In this document: positions 12,328 through 26,511 of the stretch, piece by piece
Position numbering within the stretch: position 1 is the stretch's first letter
Layout: each line of letters starts with the position of its first letter
NCBI GenBank assembly: GCA_013398955.1
Contig: VWPU01018616.1
Coordinates: 62,001-126,000, forward strand
DNA length: 64,000 nucleotides
Direction: 5' to 3'
From: Callaeas wilsoni
Taxonomy: Eukaryota > Chordata > Aves > Passeriformes > Callaeidae
Notes under the pieces: model-generated
Seen by the model: the letters and a program-made list of their open reading frames with translations, nothing else
Database searches by the model: none
What the model was told of the DNA's origin: nothing
Translations under genes and position numbers: made by a program

Positions 12328-14285
12328 AGCATTGCTTTAAAAAATGTCTTAATTGTTTCCTTTTTTCTTACATGTGTGTACCCTATATAACCTAACTGTG
12401 CATCTCAATATGCCTATAAGAACGTTAATGTGGAAACAGGAGACAAGAATTTAGAAAGCCCTGACTAAACAGTTGTGTCTTGTTTCAGTCAACTTCAGTG
12501 AAGAGAAAAGGCACTGCATGACAATACCTCAGTGAGTCTAGGCCGCACTTCTTGAAAAAACACCTCCTTTCTCATGCCACAAATGCCTCAAGAACACTTT
12601 TTTTTTCAGCTTTCCCTGGTTGCTAGATATGTATGCACCATTTCTATTTGTCACAATATTTCATCAAGAGAAAAGGCACAGTGTGACTCTGGGGCACCAC
12701 AATCTGGAAAAAAACAGGAACCTGGACATCATGAAACCAGAACAGCACTGATTGGCAGAAGAGTTTTCCAAAAACAAATATCCTTTCAATCACAAAAAGA
12801 TCTGGGGGTTATTGGCCTCTGCTGATATGAAACTCTAAGAGGAAGAAAAAGCCTTTTTGAAGAGATAGAAGTCTTTGAGAAAAGCTCTCCACCCTATGTA
12901 AGCAGATATGGATTTTATCATGTTTCCAGAAAACCTCTGCTTTTGTAAATTAGCCAAGTAAAAATTATATTCGCAAAAATGTGGTTTCTGACTTCCAGTG
13001 CATAAGTAATAATAAAGCACAAAGCAGTACACAAAACACCTTAGATTACCAATTCTGAACTACAGATGTATTCTTTAGAACAAGTGAATACATTTCATTT
13101 TCAGTGGAGGTGCACTTCAAAAACATTTGCTAAAACTTTGGCATCATTTAAATCAACTGAAGAAAAAATAGGTTTTGTTAGAAACTGAAATATATGCATT
13201 GAGTTGAAGGGAAAGTTTTTTGTTCTGTCTTTCCTCACATGAGGGAAAAATTAATGGCAAAGGTAATGTACCACAAGGAAAAATCATAGGTTATTACTTA
13301 ACTGTGGCCAAGAATGTGGTACCTGTCTTCTTACTATCCAATTTAAGTAAACAGACATATTCAGAGAATGGACATCATCAATAATTATGCAAAACTCACT
13401 TCTGTGACTTGCTAGGCTATGGAAAATTCCATCCGGTGAGCTCATGGGAAAATCTGAAGCATTAAGAAGGATGATAAAAAAAGTGCTGGGAACATCAAAG
13501 TGAAAGATATTCCTAGATAGTCAAGTCTTTTCCTCTCCTACCATGGGAAGCAAGATTTTTATTTATTTTCAATACGTGCAGCACCTTCCGTCTTCAAGCC
13601 ATTCAGTTTTTCTAATTTTTTTTTTTAACAATTTCTTCCCAGATTGAGAAAAATCTTCTAATTTCTAGTCCTAAATTACTCATAGCCAGTCTATATTTAT
13701 TTATTGAATTTACGTGCCAGGCACATAAATATTTCTTCTCCTCACCTCACATTTTACTATCAGAGGTATTATCTCCCCTCACCTCTCATTTCATTAAGCA
13801 GAAAGAACCATGTCTTGCTGGTCCCACTCTGCCAAAGAACCTACACACTATATTTGCACTTCTTCTGGCTTGATTTAATTTTTCTAGAATATGGATGATC
13901 CAAATGAGGCGCAATATTTCAATCACTGATAAAATTTTAAAGCTGTGTTATCTCCTCTAGGTCCTCCACTTAGGCACTGGAGTGCTTAATAGAGCTGTCA
14001 GAGTAATCCGGATTCCCCAAGACTGGCAGGGTGGTTCAGAAGATTTACATAGGCATGTAGGCTATATAAACAATTAAGAAAGAAGAATTCTTTTGAAAGC
14101 TGAATGCCTGTGTCTCTCACTGTGAACAGTGTGGTAACTTGGTCTACCAGGAATGACAGCAGAGACCTCCCATGCAATAAAACCCCACAGACTCTCTGAA
14201 TACTCGGTTTGCTTTTTAGAAACGATAAAATTTTCACTTTTGCTAATATTTTTCTGTAGGACAAACATGCATGGACTTTCCTGGA
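12328..14285. other. non-coding, nothing recognised
   Basis: There are several 60-89 codon frames with no recognisable domain. Pyrimidine-rich patches at 13600-13630 and 13735-13800 have no clear structure. Confidence 0.55.
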
Positions 14286-14482
14286 GAACTGTGGTACTGT
14301 GTCCAGGTCTGGACTTCCCAGTACGAGAGAGACACAAGCACACTAAGGATCACGAAGGTGTCGAAGGCCCTGGATCATCTCTTCTGTGAGGACAGGCTGA
14401 GAGAGCCAGGACTGTTCAGCCTGAGGCAGAGATGTCTCAAGTGTGATTTCATCAATGTACATAAATACCTGAGGGAAAGGGT
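14286..14482 (+). mobile_element. CR1: CR1 LINE internal fragment
   Basis: It follows the CR1 order with words close to 'CTGTGTCCAGGTCTGG', 'CCCAGTACGAGAGAGACA', 'GAAGG(C/A)CCTGGATCATCTC', 'GAGGACAGGCTGAGAGAGCC', 'GGACTGTTCAGCCTGAGG' and 'ATCAATGTACATAAATACC'. This is the end of ORF2 and the region next to the 3' UTR. The copy stops before the usual 3' tail. Overlapping 78-codon frames are relics of the element. Confidence 0.85.
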
Positions 14483-14520
14483 TTGTTTACAAAATGCAGT
14501 ATCCTAAAATACAATGCAAA

Positions 14521-14563
14521 TGTATTCATATACATTGATGAAAATCACCCTTGAGACATCTGA
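14521..14563 (-). mobile_element. CR1: CR1 piece in inverted orientation
   Basis: Read on the minus strand, this matches 14429-14467, with the shared core GATGTCTCAAG, a GTGATTT variant and ATCAATGTA. It therefore forms an inverted repeat of about 40 bases with the CR1 copy just upstream, separated by about 53 bases. It is either a separate CR1 fragment or a local inverted duplication. Confidence 0.7.
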
Positions 14564-14821
14564 ACTCTAGGAGTATCACAGTCTTCATGTTTTGAAATGA
14601 GCACTCCTTTATCAGCCTTACAAGATCTCACATAATAGAACTGGACCAATGTTGATCCTCAGAGCAATACAGCTGAGTCCGCCAGACTCAGATATTTTAA
14701 GGCTGTACTTTCATCCTAAATATATGAAGCATAGGTATTTTAATTAAATAAAACCAACAACTTGAGGTACCAACAAGGCATAGATCTGAATTTTTTCTTC
14801 TCCTTTTGTCCTAGATATCTG

Positions 14822-14900
14822 ACAAAAACAAACAAACAAAGAAACAAAACCCCAAAAAACAAACAAACCAAAAAAAAAAACCCACCCAAAAATACAAACC
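14822..14900. repeat. A/C-rich low-complexity tract
   Basis: Alternating CAAA units and short C-runs, with one run of eleven A. The plus-strand open frame 14762-15016 that crosses it encodes a lysine/asparagine/threonine-rich stretch and is an artefact of the tract. Confidence 0.8.
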
Positions 14901-17900
14901 AAGAATTATTCTTCAATCTGATGTTAAGAATCAGCTTTGTCGTATTTTTTCATCTCAATCAGCCTAGATTTGGTAGCAGGAAGAAAGGAGAAATTTATGC
15001 TTTTTGGGCATTATGACTTGAACTAACACCATTTGTTACTACATTTTTCCTCCACCTGGGTCCATTTCTTCCTCACTGCTATGTAGAGAAGGAGCTGAGC
15101 AACGGGTTTCTAAACCTATTGCCATAAAATCTCGTGGAGGAAATAAACATTTAACAAAGAATTAAGGAAATAAACATTTCACAACCATAACAAAAGGGAC
15201 AAATGAACATGAAACGTCCAGGTTGTTCTGAAACTTAGCCGGGACTATTCCGTGTTTTCATCTGCCACATCTACAGAAACTAGAAAGATTACTCCTGAAT
15301 TTAACATTGAGATAAATATGGCTGTTACCACACATTGCATATTTGCATGTTGTTTATAATAATTTTACAACTGGAAATGAATTTCAGTGCACTCCAGAAG
15401 AAAGAGAATATTCTTATCCTTTAGAAAAATTGTTATAGTTAAGTTTCCAGGGTTGAAGTAAGCTGGATTTTAGTCTAAAGAGTTTAGACTCTAAACTTTC
15501 CTCTAATGAAATATTAGTGAAGACAAAGAACCTTCTCATTTCAGTCAATCCAGTAGATTAGTCATATATGAGAGGTAGTGTATACAGATATTTTGCTGTG
15601 AAAATGCTGCATTTATAACAAGTGTAAGTTTAATTCACTGATTTAATGATAAGAGAAAAATCTGGTTACAGTAACTCCCCGCTTACTACCATGTTGGACT
15701 ATATTGGTTTCCCAACAGGGCACATTCCCATCCCTGCAGAAATGAAGGAATAAGAGCAACATGGTCAAATGAATCACTCTCTAATTTGATGGATTAGATC
15801 TCTCCTCCATTAGATCTAGTGTAAACCTCAACTATTGTCTTACCTCTAGACCCTGCTGTCTTCCTATTTAGAGTGTGGCAAGATTAATACTACATGCAGA
15901 TCTCCAATGGATTTCTTTAGCTCTGACTTTATGCTGCAAAGAGCTGCCTTAAAATAAAGCCTAAATAGCAAGTAGAGAATTAGATGTCAGATTTTTAGCA
16001 TTATGGCTACCCAAACTACTATTTCAGAGGGGAGAATCATGGCAAGAATACTTTACATAGAAGTTGAAATGCTACACAGCTCATTTACATCCTAAATTAA
16101 TGCAGTTAATGCTTAAAGTATTTTTCTTTACTCAGAAAACAGAGTGAGGATGTACTTGGCTCAGAAAACCTATACACAAAGAATCCAACCACATTAAAAA
16201 TCTCTGTGTCAAATTTAGAGTGATATTAGCAATAGTATTTTTTTAATTACATTAGGATAGAGCCACTCAAAAATTGTACCATTTTGGTGATTTTTTTTCC
16301 CCATTTCTAATTAAGAAATCCAATTAAGTATAATTACTTGTTTCTTACACTATGCCAGTTTATATTTGATTTCCCAGCCTGAGAAAGTTTTGGCTGTGGT
16401 TTGCAGTCCAGGAAATTCCAACAAAAGATTATAGAAAATGGGCCAATGCCATCACGTAGAATATAAAATATGGAACACTTCATAAAATCCACTTGAGATA
16501 CAATAGATGACTCAGGTTTAGGATAAGTGGTAGCAGAGATAAGAATAGTAATGGATGGTAGCACATTGTTCAGAATAATCACTCGAGCAGTTACGGTAAG
16601 AGTCTTCCCAAAATACATAGCACATGGGCCAGACTGCTTCGTGCCCTTATCAGCTCAAACTCAGACCTAACTCCCAGGTTGTACGTTTGTGTTAACTCTC
16701 GAGATCACCATCAATATTGATATAACCCCTAAATTATAACAAGCTTAGTACAAAGTATCCTGGCTCTGATGAAGGCTTTGTGCAGGACCCTGGGCATGCT
16801 GCCCAAAAGTCTGCTCTCAGGTTCCTGACTAACAGAATGAGGACTGTCATCTCTGTGACAAGAAGCTGTGCTGAGGATAAACATGCTGCTCCCTGAAGAA
16901 CATATATACTGTTTGGTGCTCAAGGCATGACCAAGGAAATTCAGTCAGTCATGTCCAATTTTAGCTTCATCCAGTACAGAAACAAGGGAGCTGGGTTGTG
17001 GAGTACTGGTCAGAGACGAGAGCTAGGAGCATCCTGCACAGCTGGTGGGGAGAGCAAACAATATCTACACACCCAGCCATAAATTTGATTTGCTGGTAAG
17101 AAAATCTGAATAAGTGCCTAATCTCTTGGGCTGAGCTGCATGAAACACTGTTGGGTCCCCTAGATGTTTCTGTCAGGCAAAAATGCTTTTCAGAGCATGG
17201 GCACCTGAGTGAACAGGATACATAACTTGAAAGTACACCTGTTGGTTGCAGTAGCACCCATATTTGTACAACGGCACTCATCTAGAGAACAGCTTTAGGA
17301 AGACTGTGGTCTGAAACAGCTTAGACTAAAAATCCATCTATCCCAATTGACAGTGGCCAATGCAAATTCTTCCCTGGATACTTTGAGAGAGCAACAATTT
17401 TTGACTCATGATTTTTAAGCCAGAGGTGTTGTCCTTCAAGTATTTTTCTTTCAGCCATTCAGACAATCCCTTTTCCAACCCTTCCAAACTTTCAGCATCT
17501 CCAGCAGATTCATGAAAGGATCGTGAAGAACACCATCTGAAGAAACAATTCCTATTTTCCTGTTTTGAATCAGTCACTTGCTGGTTTCAATAAATGCTAT
17601 CTATTCTGTAGACATTGTATGATGGATATAAACAGCACTAGAACCAGGGAAGAAAGTGGTCATGATGGAAAAGAAGGAGGCAAAAGGCAGGGCCAGTTTT
17701 GATCTGTATAAGTGTCAAAAGTTTTTGAGGGCATTGACAAAATAGTTGAGATTACAGCAGCCGTGCTGTGGCAAAGACAAGTCATAATTATGACTGCCAT
17801 AGAAAAATGAGCATAGAATAATAAATTAATACTCTCTCATTTAAAAAAAAAATCTGTTTTTTTCTCATTTTAAGATCCTTCAGTTGTAAAAAAGACAAAA

Positions 17901-19999
17901 TATCAGGAGATAATCACTGGTTTGTATGAAAAATATTTAAAAACACCGTAACAGCAATCTAGGGGTTTACACAGTACAAGTAGATGCAGCTCGTAGTAAT
18001 CTCTGTGTAGTCCCTCAAAATGAAACATAAACCATCTCCAAGCAACTTACAGCTGACAGTACACATGATATTGAACACATTTTTTCTACATGTATTAATT
18101 TTAATGTTTCCTTTATTTTCCTTAAACACTCTCTTATACAGAAAGCTGATAACAGAGCCAGTTACTGCTGAGCTGAAATTTTTCTTTGATTATTTGAAAT
18201 GCATGGAATAATAGAAGCATGTAATAAGCTGCACAGTTTTACTTTGTTTCTTCTCACATATGTAATTGTCTAGAACTCAAATACAACCATTTTAGTATCA
18301 TAGCTAAGAAAACAATATATGAATACACCTGTTCTGAAAAAAAAATAAATAAAAAGATATCTCTGTTATTTCCTTAGAAAGTTTGAATTCTCAACATTAC
18401 AAAAAAGGTGATAGAAAAAGAGGATCCAGTATTCCAGTACTGATTAATTTCAAATTAACAACACAATCTCTGTGCTCATTTTTCACAAATCTTTTAGGAA
18501 TTCCCAGCAATGTATGGTACATGGAAGGTATGCTTTTTCCACATAAAGCAAACAATAGTAAGTTTCTAGTTTGGGCCACTCATAATTGATGATGGCTACA
18601 GGCAACTGTAGCTAAATTTAACCTAAGAAAAGATACACAGAAACAACATCTCTTTGGGGCTCTTTCAGTGTGACTGCATGTAAAAATGAAAACAGCTTTG
18701 TTTTTAAAGAAATAAAATATTAACCAGGATGTAGATAATATTATGCCATGGCCATTTTTACTCCATTGATACTGAATGCAATAGCTACAGAAGTTTACCT
18801 CAATATGATGAGTAAAGCAGAATGAAGGAAATAAGTTTCTTCTTGGCTTTTTCTTTTTTTTTAACTTCGTAAGAGAATGCAAGATTAATCCAAATTGTGG
18901 AACATGTTATGTCCTTTAAGCTTCAAAAAAAAGATTTGCTAAGGATACAGAGCAATACATATATACACATATAATGCATTTATCTTTGTGCTGCTTGTAA
19001 ATTTTAAGGCTGCATAAATATCTTATATTGAACGTGAAAGCTGCATGCACAAGTTTCCTATTAACAGAGTGTTTCTGCACATGTTATTTCTGAACATGGA
19101 GATGCTTTCGCCAGACTGGGTATAGCACTGATTTGCACACACTGTCCTCCTGATTCATCTGAGATCCCACATGGCCCTCAGCTGCCCCACAGAAAAGCAT
19201 GTCTTCCCATAAGCTTCACATCAGATCTGCCCGTCCTGTGGTGAATTTCCTAGCACCTCTGGAGATTTCAAATGACCCTTGATGATTGTGTTTCGGAAGC
19301 AAACCAAGCTGTAAGCGTTAACAGTCTATGTCATAGCCTAAGCTTCCCTCAGCTCTAGCCCATGGAAACAATCCAGTGGGCAGCTACGCTGACTCTGTAT
19401 AGCTCAAGAAAAAGCTTGACGATTTATTTTACTCCTCATAAGACTCCAAGAGCAGCCCAAATTTAGACTATAACTTCCTTGAACCAAAGTTAGAACAGGC
19501 ACTCAAATCTGCTCCATTACTTTAATACCACAGTCTTGCTCTTCTCATGTGAATATAAACAATGCTCTGCTTAATGCTTTGATAAACAAGTGCTTCCCTT
19601 GCAACTTGCAACCTCACACAGCAAGCAAGAGAAAAATAAGAAAAGCTACAAAAAATTCTGTTTCTCGTTCATCCCTTCTAACTGATCATGGCACACACAG
19701 GAACTCAAAGGGTCATTGAAATCAGGACCATTTTTGGAGTTCCAGAAGAACAATTAACAAAATAAAGCAGTCATCAAGAGACAGCTGCAACAATTTGACT
19801 GCCAGAAGGTGTAGCCAGAGTACCTTTGGTTGAGATGGACAGTAAAGAACAATTCTCTAGAACCAATTTCATTGATAAGTGGGAACATGATGGGGACTGC
19901 TAACCCTTTCAGAGTAAAATATCCCTACACATTTATCTTCTTGCGACATTCTGACAAGTATGAAAATAGATTATATTTTGTTAAAACATGGACTAAACG
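14901..19999. other. long AT-rich non-coding stretch
   Basis: No recognisable repeat family or exon. There is a small hairpin with overlapping inverted repeats at 15472-15497 (AGTCTAAA / TTTAGACT). The longest open frame is 104 codons on the minus strand (16967-17281). It has scattered cysteines but no domain I recognise, and is not supported as a gene. Confidence 0.55.
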
Positions 20000-22900
20000 C
20001 CATCCAAACAGCACCATGGCACCAAATTTATTGCTTCACTTGGTAAGGCATCATAAAACAGTAGTGCAAGGATATCTCACAATAATAATTCCTCCATTTA
20101 ACAGAGAATAAAACAGACTACTTCTCTTAGAAAATGAAGTAAAAAGGTGTTGAAATAAGTGCTTTGAAGAGAAAAAGAACTCTTGCTGTGGGCTGCGCAA
20201 TTAATTTCGGTCAGTAAACTGTGCAAAAATTTTGTTCTCCTGTCCAGTTTAGCATTGTTCAGTTGTCAGACTAGATCAATTCTAATTAGAATTTGCTACT
20301 TTTCCTGAAGTTTTTTGTGATCTGTCATGCTTAAAATATTGTAGGAAGTAAATGTTTTGTTCAGGCAGAAATCAAAAATTTCTAGACTTGAAGATGCGTT
20401 CTTACAAAACAAAGCCAACTCTTTGTTATTCTTCTTCCACTTAACACCTCTTGGCCTGAAAGGTTATGATAATTTGATTAGTGTTTTGTCTTTGAGAACG
20501 ATCAAAAAAACTTTCTTCAAACTTGTCTTTTTATAATCAAAACTATTTAACTTGCATATTCTTTTCAAATAGACATGGTCATAAGCAGCCATAAGTACCA
20601 CAATTTAGTCTATTTTTCTGTGCTGCTTAAATACTATTTTGTTTACATTTACATTACATATGATTGACAATATCATTAGTGTCCTTGCCAATATCCTATC
20701 AAAGTGGTCAGCCTCAGAACAGCCCAGCATCTCAAAGATCCCATTAGAGCACCTCCTTCAACCGGAAGTAAAAAGATTTTTTAAAAAGAAAAGTCTCATA
20801 AATGAGACACCTTTCACTCTGCGAAAGTCAATTTCTTTCTAATTTCCCATTTCTATTATGGCAATTAGCAAACCTTCAAATTGGTCAAACTTCTAGAATA
20901 GAATTGTTTTTTAATTAGGCTGCTAGAATTACTTGTGAGCAGCCAGGGCACAACACTACACATAGTACATTTCCCCAATTCCTACACTAAAACTCATTTA
21001 AGTATCCATGCACAAATAATACTTACGTTCCCTAGAAATGCTCTAACGTAATTGTCGCCACCTCTGAAGTCGTGGTTCTGCACAACTTGAAAGTTTTCTG
21101 TGTCTGCTCATCTTCCATGCTTAGAGTAAATGAACAGTGGGCTCTGTTGTGACTACACGCATTCAATCACTTGGCAGGTTGGCATATTAGAAATCTGATT
21201 CCAACAAATTTCTTCTGTTTGTTTTTCAGCCCTGAAAGTAAACACTGATAAAGGAATGTTAGATTCCCAAAGCCAGCTCAGTATCTCGTATACTCTGCTA
21301 ATTCCTCAGAAGGGCCTTATAAGTCAAGCTGAAGCAGTAATAAACTTGTTTCATGGAAGATGTCCTGATTACAACTTCATGATTTTACTGAATTTCAAAC
21401 AAGCAACACTCTCCTCCTCTAAAACACATTAAAATAAAAACTATAAAAAAAGATCCAAAACCCCACAAAATAAGTGGACAAGGCAGAATGGGACTTCTCT
21501 ACTGGGATATTATGTGGGTTATTCATAAGGAGAGGCTTTTTCTTTGGATGACAGATTTTATCTCACTTCTTATCTTGTCCAGTGATAGCAAAATAGGAAA
21601 TGCTGCTAAGGCACAGGCATTACTTATAACCTTAATTCATTCATGTTCTTAAAATATGCATGTACCAGCAACTAGAATTACGTGTGTGAGTCGACTCCAT
21701 TGATAGATCTGAGGTCTGCAGATGAATAAAATCCTGAGTAATGCTGATGAGGGCTTAAAATAAGAATCTTATGAGAATTATTTGATTATTTTTCTCATAT
21801 CTGTCCAGGAGAAATGTTTTCATCTCCATATGAAAACCTTTCTGTATCCTAGTCATATTTTGCATTCCTTTGGAATACTCATAAATTCAGATGCAAAAAA
21901 ATTTGGCTGAAGGATTACTTCATGATCCTCTCCTACAAAATGCAGGTCTTTCACCTTCACAAACAAGTAACTGCATCCAAAATACGCATGTAGCCATCTA
22001 GTTGACTTCTTTAGAAATTTGCAGTTATGCTCATAATTCTTAACATCAACATGGAACAGAAGTGCTATTTCAAAGGAAAGCCCATCAAGTGTTTTCTCAA
22101 AGCCTCGTTTTGTTTTTAACATGGCTAGCTCAAATTTAGCTTTACTATCAAATGTGGGCAGTTTTGAATCAGGTATAATTTTAGAAGGAGTTCAGAACCA
22201 AAATTTGAATTGTACTGACATGCTTTCCTAAATTCTAGGGATTACAGCTTCCTTCTTAGGCTTACAGTTTCCTAAGATCTAGGAAACAAAGAGACTTAGC
22301 AGAGGTTAACAGATGAACACAAACAGTAAATGCTGTATACCACCACAGATGTAGTAAACAAGTATACTACAATTTTAATTAACATGTGATAAACTCTTAC
22401 TTAGATCTGAGGTCCTAAAATAACTACAAATTTAAAAAACAAATCAAAACAGACCAAATTACCCTACAGAAACAGAACAATGACCAAAAAAAAGTATGGA
22501 CTCTGGAGGTAAGAGCTAAATTTCAGTGCTGGAGGGTCCTTTAAGAGACAGACAAACCTTTAATCACATCTGAAATTCTATTATTTAGTTAGAGAAATAG
22601 ATAATGCACACAGCCAAATTCCCTAAACAACTTAGGGTTTAGAGTAAATACACCCTGTTAGGTGTCAACTGCCTAGGTTACCTAAAGCTGTTTTACAGTC
22701 TTGGCCTACTAGGTGTGCCTTAAGTGCAGTATAATGAGGAAGCTTTGCTGAACTCTGCAGTGACCTCAGCTACAAGCGACGAGAAGGTGTTTCACCATGT
22801 CATCTTAATGGCAAAATTAGCCACACAAATGTAATCGGTCACTAAAAAGGGAAAGTGCAAATGAAAGGCTGCCCATTCCTCTTCAGTCAAAGAAAACAAT

Positions 22901-25159
22901 AGAGAAAAAGGGAAATGAAAGGAAAACTGCAAGGAAACAAACGCACACTCTAAAAATGGGGGCAGTTTGTTGGTTTTCATTTAGCTTTTCTTCAGGAAAA
23001 AAACCCATCATAGTTGCAAATTAAAGAGTTCTTACAGAAAAAAAAGCTAACTTTGTATATCCACTCAAAATTACTATCATTAATCAAATTTTTTAAAAAT
23101 CCTAATACACATTTTAGTTGTGTATCCCTTTCCATTTAGATAATGGATATGTACAACTTGCATCACTTTCAGTCTTATTTTCGAAGGCTTGACTATAAAA
23201 GAAGATTTTGCAAAGCAGGGACCAAGATCTTTCTTTCATTATCCAAATTAAGTCATTCCCAGTACTCCAAACTACACCAGGAGTTAAGTGTGTTATTCTG
23301 AAAGCAGCAGAAGAGCACAGGGTGCTTCTTCACTTCTCTCAAGTGTCCTGCACAGTCTCTCTGTGGATGAGTTTTGAGAAGTGAAGTGTGCTGTCGAAGC
23401 GTGCTGTCTCAGGCCTGCATTAGGAAAGACAAGATGCACAAATCATCATGTAAGTAACCATGCAATTTTATTAACCCTCCTGGAAACACTGAGCAGTACA
23501 TCAGACAAAATTTATCACTACTCTTTCTGTGAATGTTCACCCTTGCTCCTCTAATAAATCCATCCCTCTCCCACCTTTGTCCCAGACTGTTCCTGGCACC
23601 CAGTCATCCTTTTCCCCATGATGGTCAAGTGAAGTTTTGTGAGAAATTTCTGTAATCACAGCACTGGTAAAAAAGTTCAGTGTCCTGTAATAGGGATTCA
23701 TAGCTGTTGTCTTCTGCTTGCTTTTGTTTAACCCCTTCAGAATTCCAAATTGATGTACAATGAATGTCTGTGAATTTGACTAGACTATTTTTGACTTCTA
23801 AATTGTCAGAACATTAATCTACATTCTCTCCCTGCAAAATGGACATTCAGCTGTGAAGCGAAAATATTCTTTCTGCCTCAACTAGTCTGTCACAAATGCA
23901 AAACTTCATCTTGGTCTCAGAGAAGAGAAGGTGACACACAAAACCTGAGCAAATCCAGTCTCTTTCTACTAGATATCAGGGAGGATGAAAACTGCTGATC
24001 AAGGCCCACAGTCATGGACCCAAAATATAACTTCTCCTCAATAATCTTTCCTGACTTTACCTACTCCTGCCACTTCAGTTTATCTCCAGCCTCTGCCAAC
24101 CAAACTTTGACTTTCCCCCATACATCTTCACCACTTACAGGACAGACTTAAAGAAACTATCCTTGTTTTCATTGTCAAATCAGGAATAAAAGTGGACTAC
24201 CACAACTGAAATATCCTCATTTTCCTGCTGCTCTGCTCCTTGTGACTCTGGCATCTCATCATGGCTCCCCATTCTCATGCTCATATTTACTATACTTCGT
24301 GGTTGTGAAATATTATGTATGCAAAGTCTCATGAAAGCATCTGCAAATAAAGCAAGCTACAACAATCTGTTCAGTTTTTTCAGGAACAAAATGTGCTAGA
24401 AAAAAAGAAATGCAACCCCTATTACATTTTAAGTTAAAGCCCTTTAAAAAACAATTGGCATTTTAATTGAGCTGCTTATGTTCTGCATTGTGTCATGTAA
24501 TGCAGGAATTGAACTTCAGTTTTCCTAAAGATAATATATCTTCCAGAATTTCAACATTAGTTTATGCTGAAAGATAACATAGCAATAAGAATCTTCCACT
24601 AAAATTAAGCATGTCCCTGTGGCTGTTGAACTGTATTTTCCAGCATTTCCAAAAGCACATTGCTTTTCAAATCAGGGGTCTGACATATCTAAAATTCCCA
24701 TGTTGTTTATGAACCGATGATCTCAATTAAAGCATATTGCCAAGTATTCATTTTCCAGAAGACAAGAGTGCTGAAAAGTGAATCAGATTCCAATTTTAAT
24801 CAGACTTGCCTGTCTGATAAAAATTAACTCCTTAAACTGAAATACTTTAACAGGAGGCTGAATGTACACAAGCTAGATGGTGAGGGAGCAAGAAAAAATC
24901 ACAACTTGATTTCAGAAATAGGAGGTTGTTCTGTTAACAAGTACATGCTCAAAAAGGTACATTTTAGTTGACCACCACACATTATATGTTTGCTATATAA
25001 TAGCTGTTGACATGACAATTACTTTAGATGTCTTAGCTCGTTTTGTGTTGAAATTTTAGTTTAGAAGGACCAATATATGCTTTTTTTTTCCTCATTAGAT
25101 TCTGATTTTCATACCTCAAATTCTACATTTAGGCAATGGGTAAAAATCCAAATCAAAGT
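20000..25159. other. long AT-rich non-coding stretch
   Basis: Nothing recognisable. Frames of 60-93 codons look random. An imperfect inverted repeat (CTTCACTTCTC near 23327 and GAGAAGTGAAG near 23376) is noted but short. A small block near 24420-24560 has balanced composition but no specific signal. Confidence 0.55.
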
Positions 25160-25450
25160 TTAGCCAAGATTATCAAGCTTTGCTTCCTTAGAAGTCAGAA
25201 CCAAGTTCTTACAGCCTTGACCTAAGACAAGAGCAGCACTTGAAATCTGGCCTGCCTTATTCCAACAAATGAAAGGCCAGCCATTAAAGCTGATCCATGA
25301 GCCATTATAACGATGCCCTTCAGACTCAATAGTTAATAAAAAGTCTGTCACAACACCAACCCTTGATAAAGTATCATTCTTGCTGTGCAGAAGTTTGCAA
25401 GGAGGACATCCACTCAGTAGTATGTTATTAATTCTGGTGGAATACACCTG
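25160..25450. other. candidate conserved non-coding element or unrecognised minus-strand exon
   Basis: Even composition stands out from the AT-rich flanks. The minus strand is open for 95 codons and contains a GT donor-like site (GGCT then GTAAGA) and an AG upstream (CACAACAG), but no protein family is recognised. A non-coding regulatory block is at least as likely as an exon. Confidence 0.2.
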
Positions 25451-26511
25451 CTGTTGTGCATTTTGCAGAGGAAGAGGACATGGGTGCTTTATAATTCACA
25501 CATAATTAAAAAGTGTGAAATGTTCTGTTTTGAAATAAAGCTAGATTAGATGCTTCCTTTTGAATATAAATAGAAATTCAATGGACTAACGGTTGTTGAA
25601 ATCACTTTGATTCTCTTTGAGGAGTCTTATGCTAATAAAATGTCTTCTCTTTGCATCATCAGCATAACAAAGTGAGATCTTCATAAATTTGCACATCTCT
25701 TCCATACTCACAGATTCAAATTCATTTCCACTTCCTCTAGCCTTATTTCCCTAAATCTCACAGGTGACACCGCCTAATCTGCCTGTCATTGCCTTGTCTA
25801 TCTCTTTTGTAGATGATTGAATAGACTGTTCCTCGAAGGTTCACCTATTAAAAGTATTCCTTATTTGGAGGGATTATTTTCCCTTGCTTTTCACACCGAG
25901 GGACTCCTTGGCTCCAAGATTGCATGCCATTAACTACTATTTACTCCTCTCTTTTCTTGCTGCCACTTGAAGTCCACAGAAATGATTCCTTTAACTAAAG
26001 ACCCTCAGCTTCTTCTTATCAGTTAACCCAAACAATTCAAAGTGATCCGCTGAGATTGTTTTGCATAACAGTACCCGTGCATCTTTGCTAATTTAGGGAG
26101 CTAAGCAGGTAGCATTTAGAGCTTTTATTATCCAAATCCATCAGGAAAACAATGATCCTAGGACCACACTCCAAGAGAACTCTAGTTTGCTTAGCATCTT
26201 CTGAGAAAAAGATGCTTTACTAGACCAGAAGGAAAGGTATATTAAAAAAAACTTGCTTCACTAAGATCTAGAAACCATCGAAGAGTTATTTTAAAAAGCA
26301 TTCTTGTCTGAATGGAGTTTTTTTTTGTGGTTATGCTGATTTCCCTTACAATTTGAAAAGGAAAATGCCTTTAAAATTGCTGAAACATTCCTCTTCAATG
26401 AAGTAAAAATGTTTTACTGGCATGATTTTAAATCGTTCGATTAACAATACCATTCCACTAGAAACACAACATCAATGACTTTGGAATTTGATTTGGAGCA
26501 GGGTGGGGACT
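25451..26511. other. AT-rich non-coding sequence, nothing recognised
   Basis: Ordinary sequence leading into the polypyrimidine tract. No repeat or exon was identified. Confidence 0.55.

Noticed and set aside
15472..15497. Overlapping small hairpins (AGTCTAAA / TTTAGACT)
   Set aside because: It is too short to mean anything without expression or conservation data.
16967..17281. 104-codon minus-strand frame with several cysteines
   Set aside because: There is no recognisable cysteine spacing, signal peptide, splice acceptor or repeat context.
23327..23386. Inverted repeat CTTCACTTCTC / GAGAAGTGAAG
   Set aside because: Eleven base pairs with a loop of about 38 bases is within chance expectation for this length of sequence. 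It is not a credible microRNA precursor.
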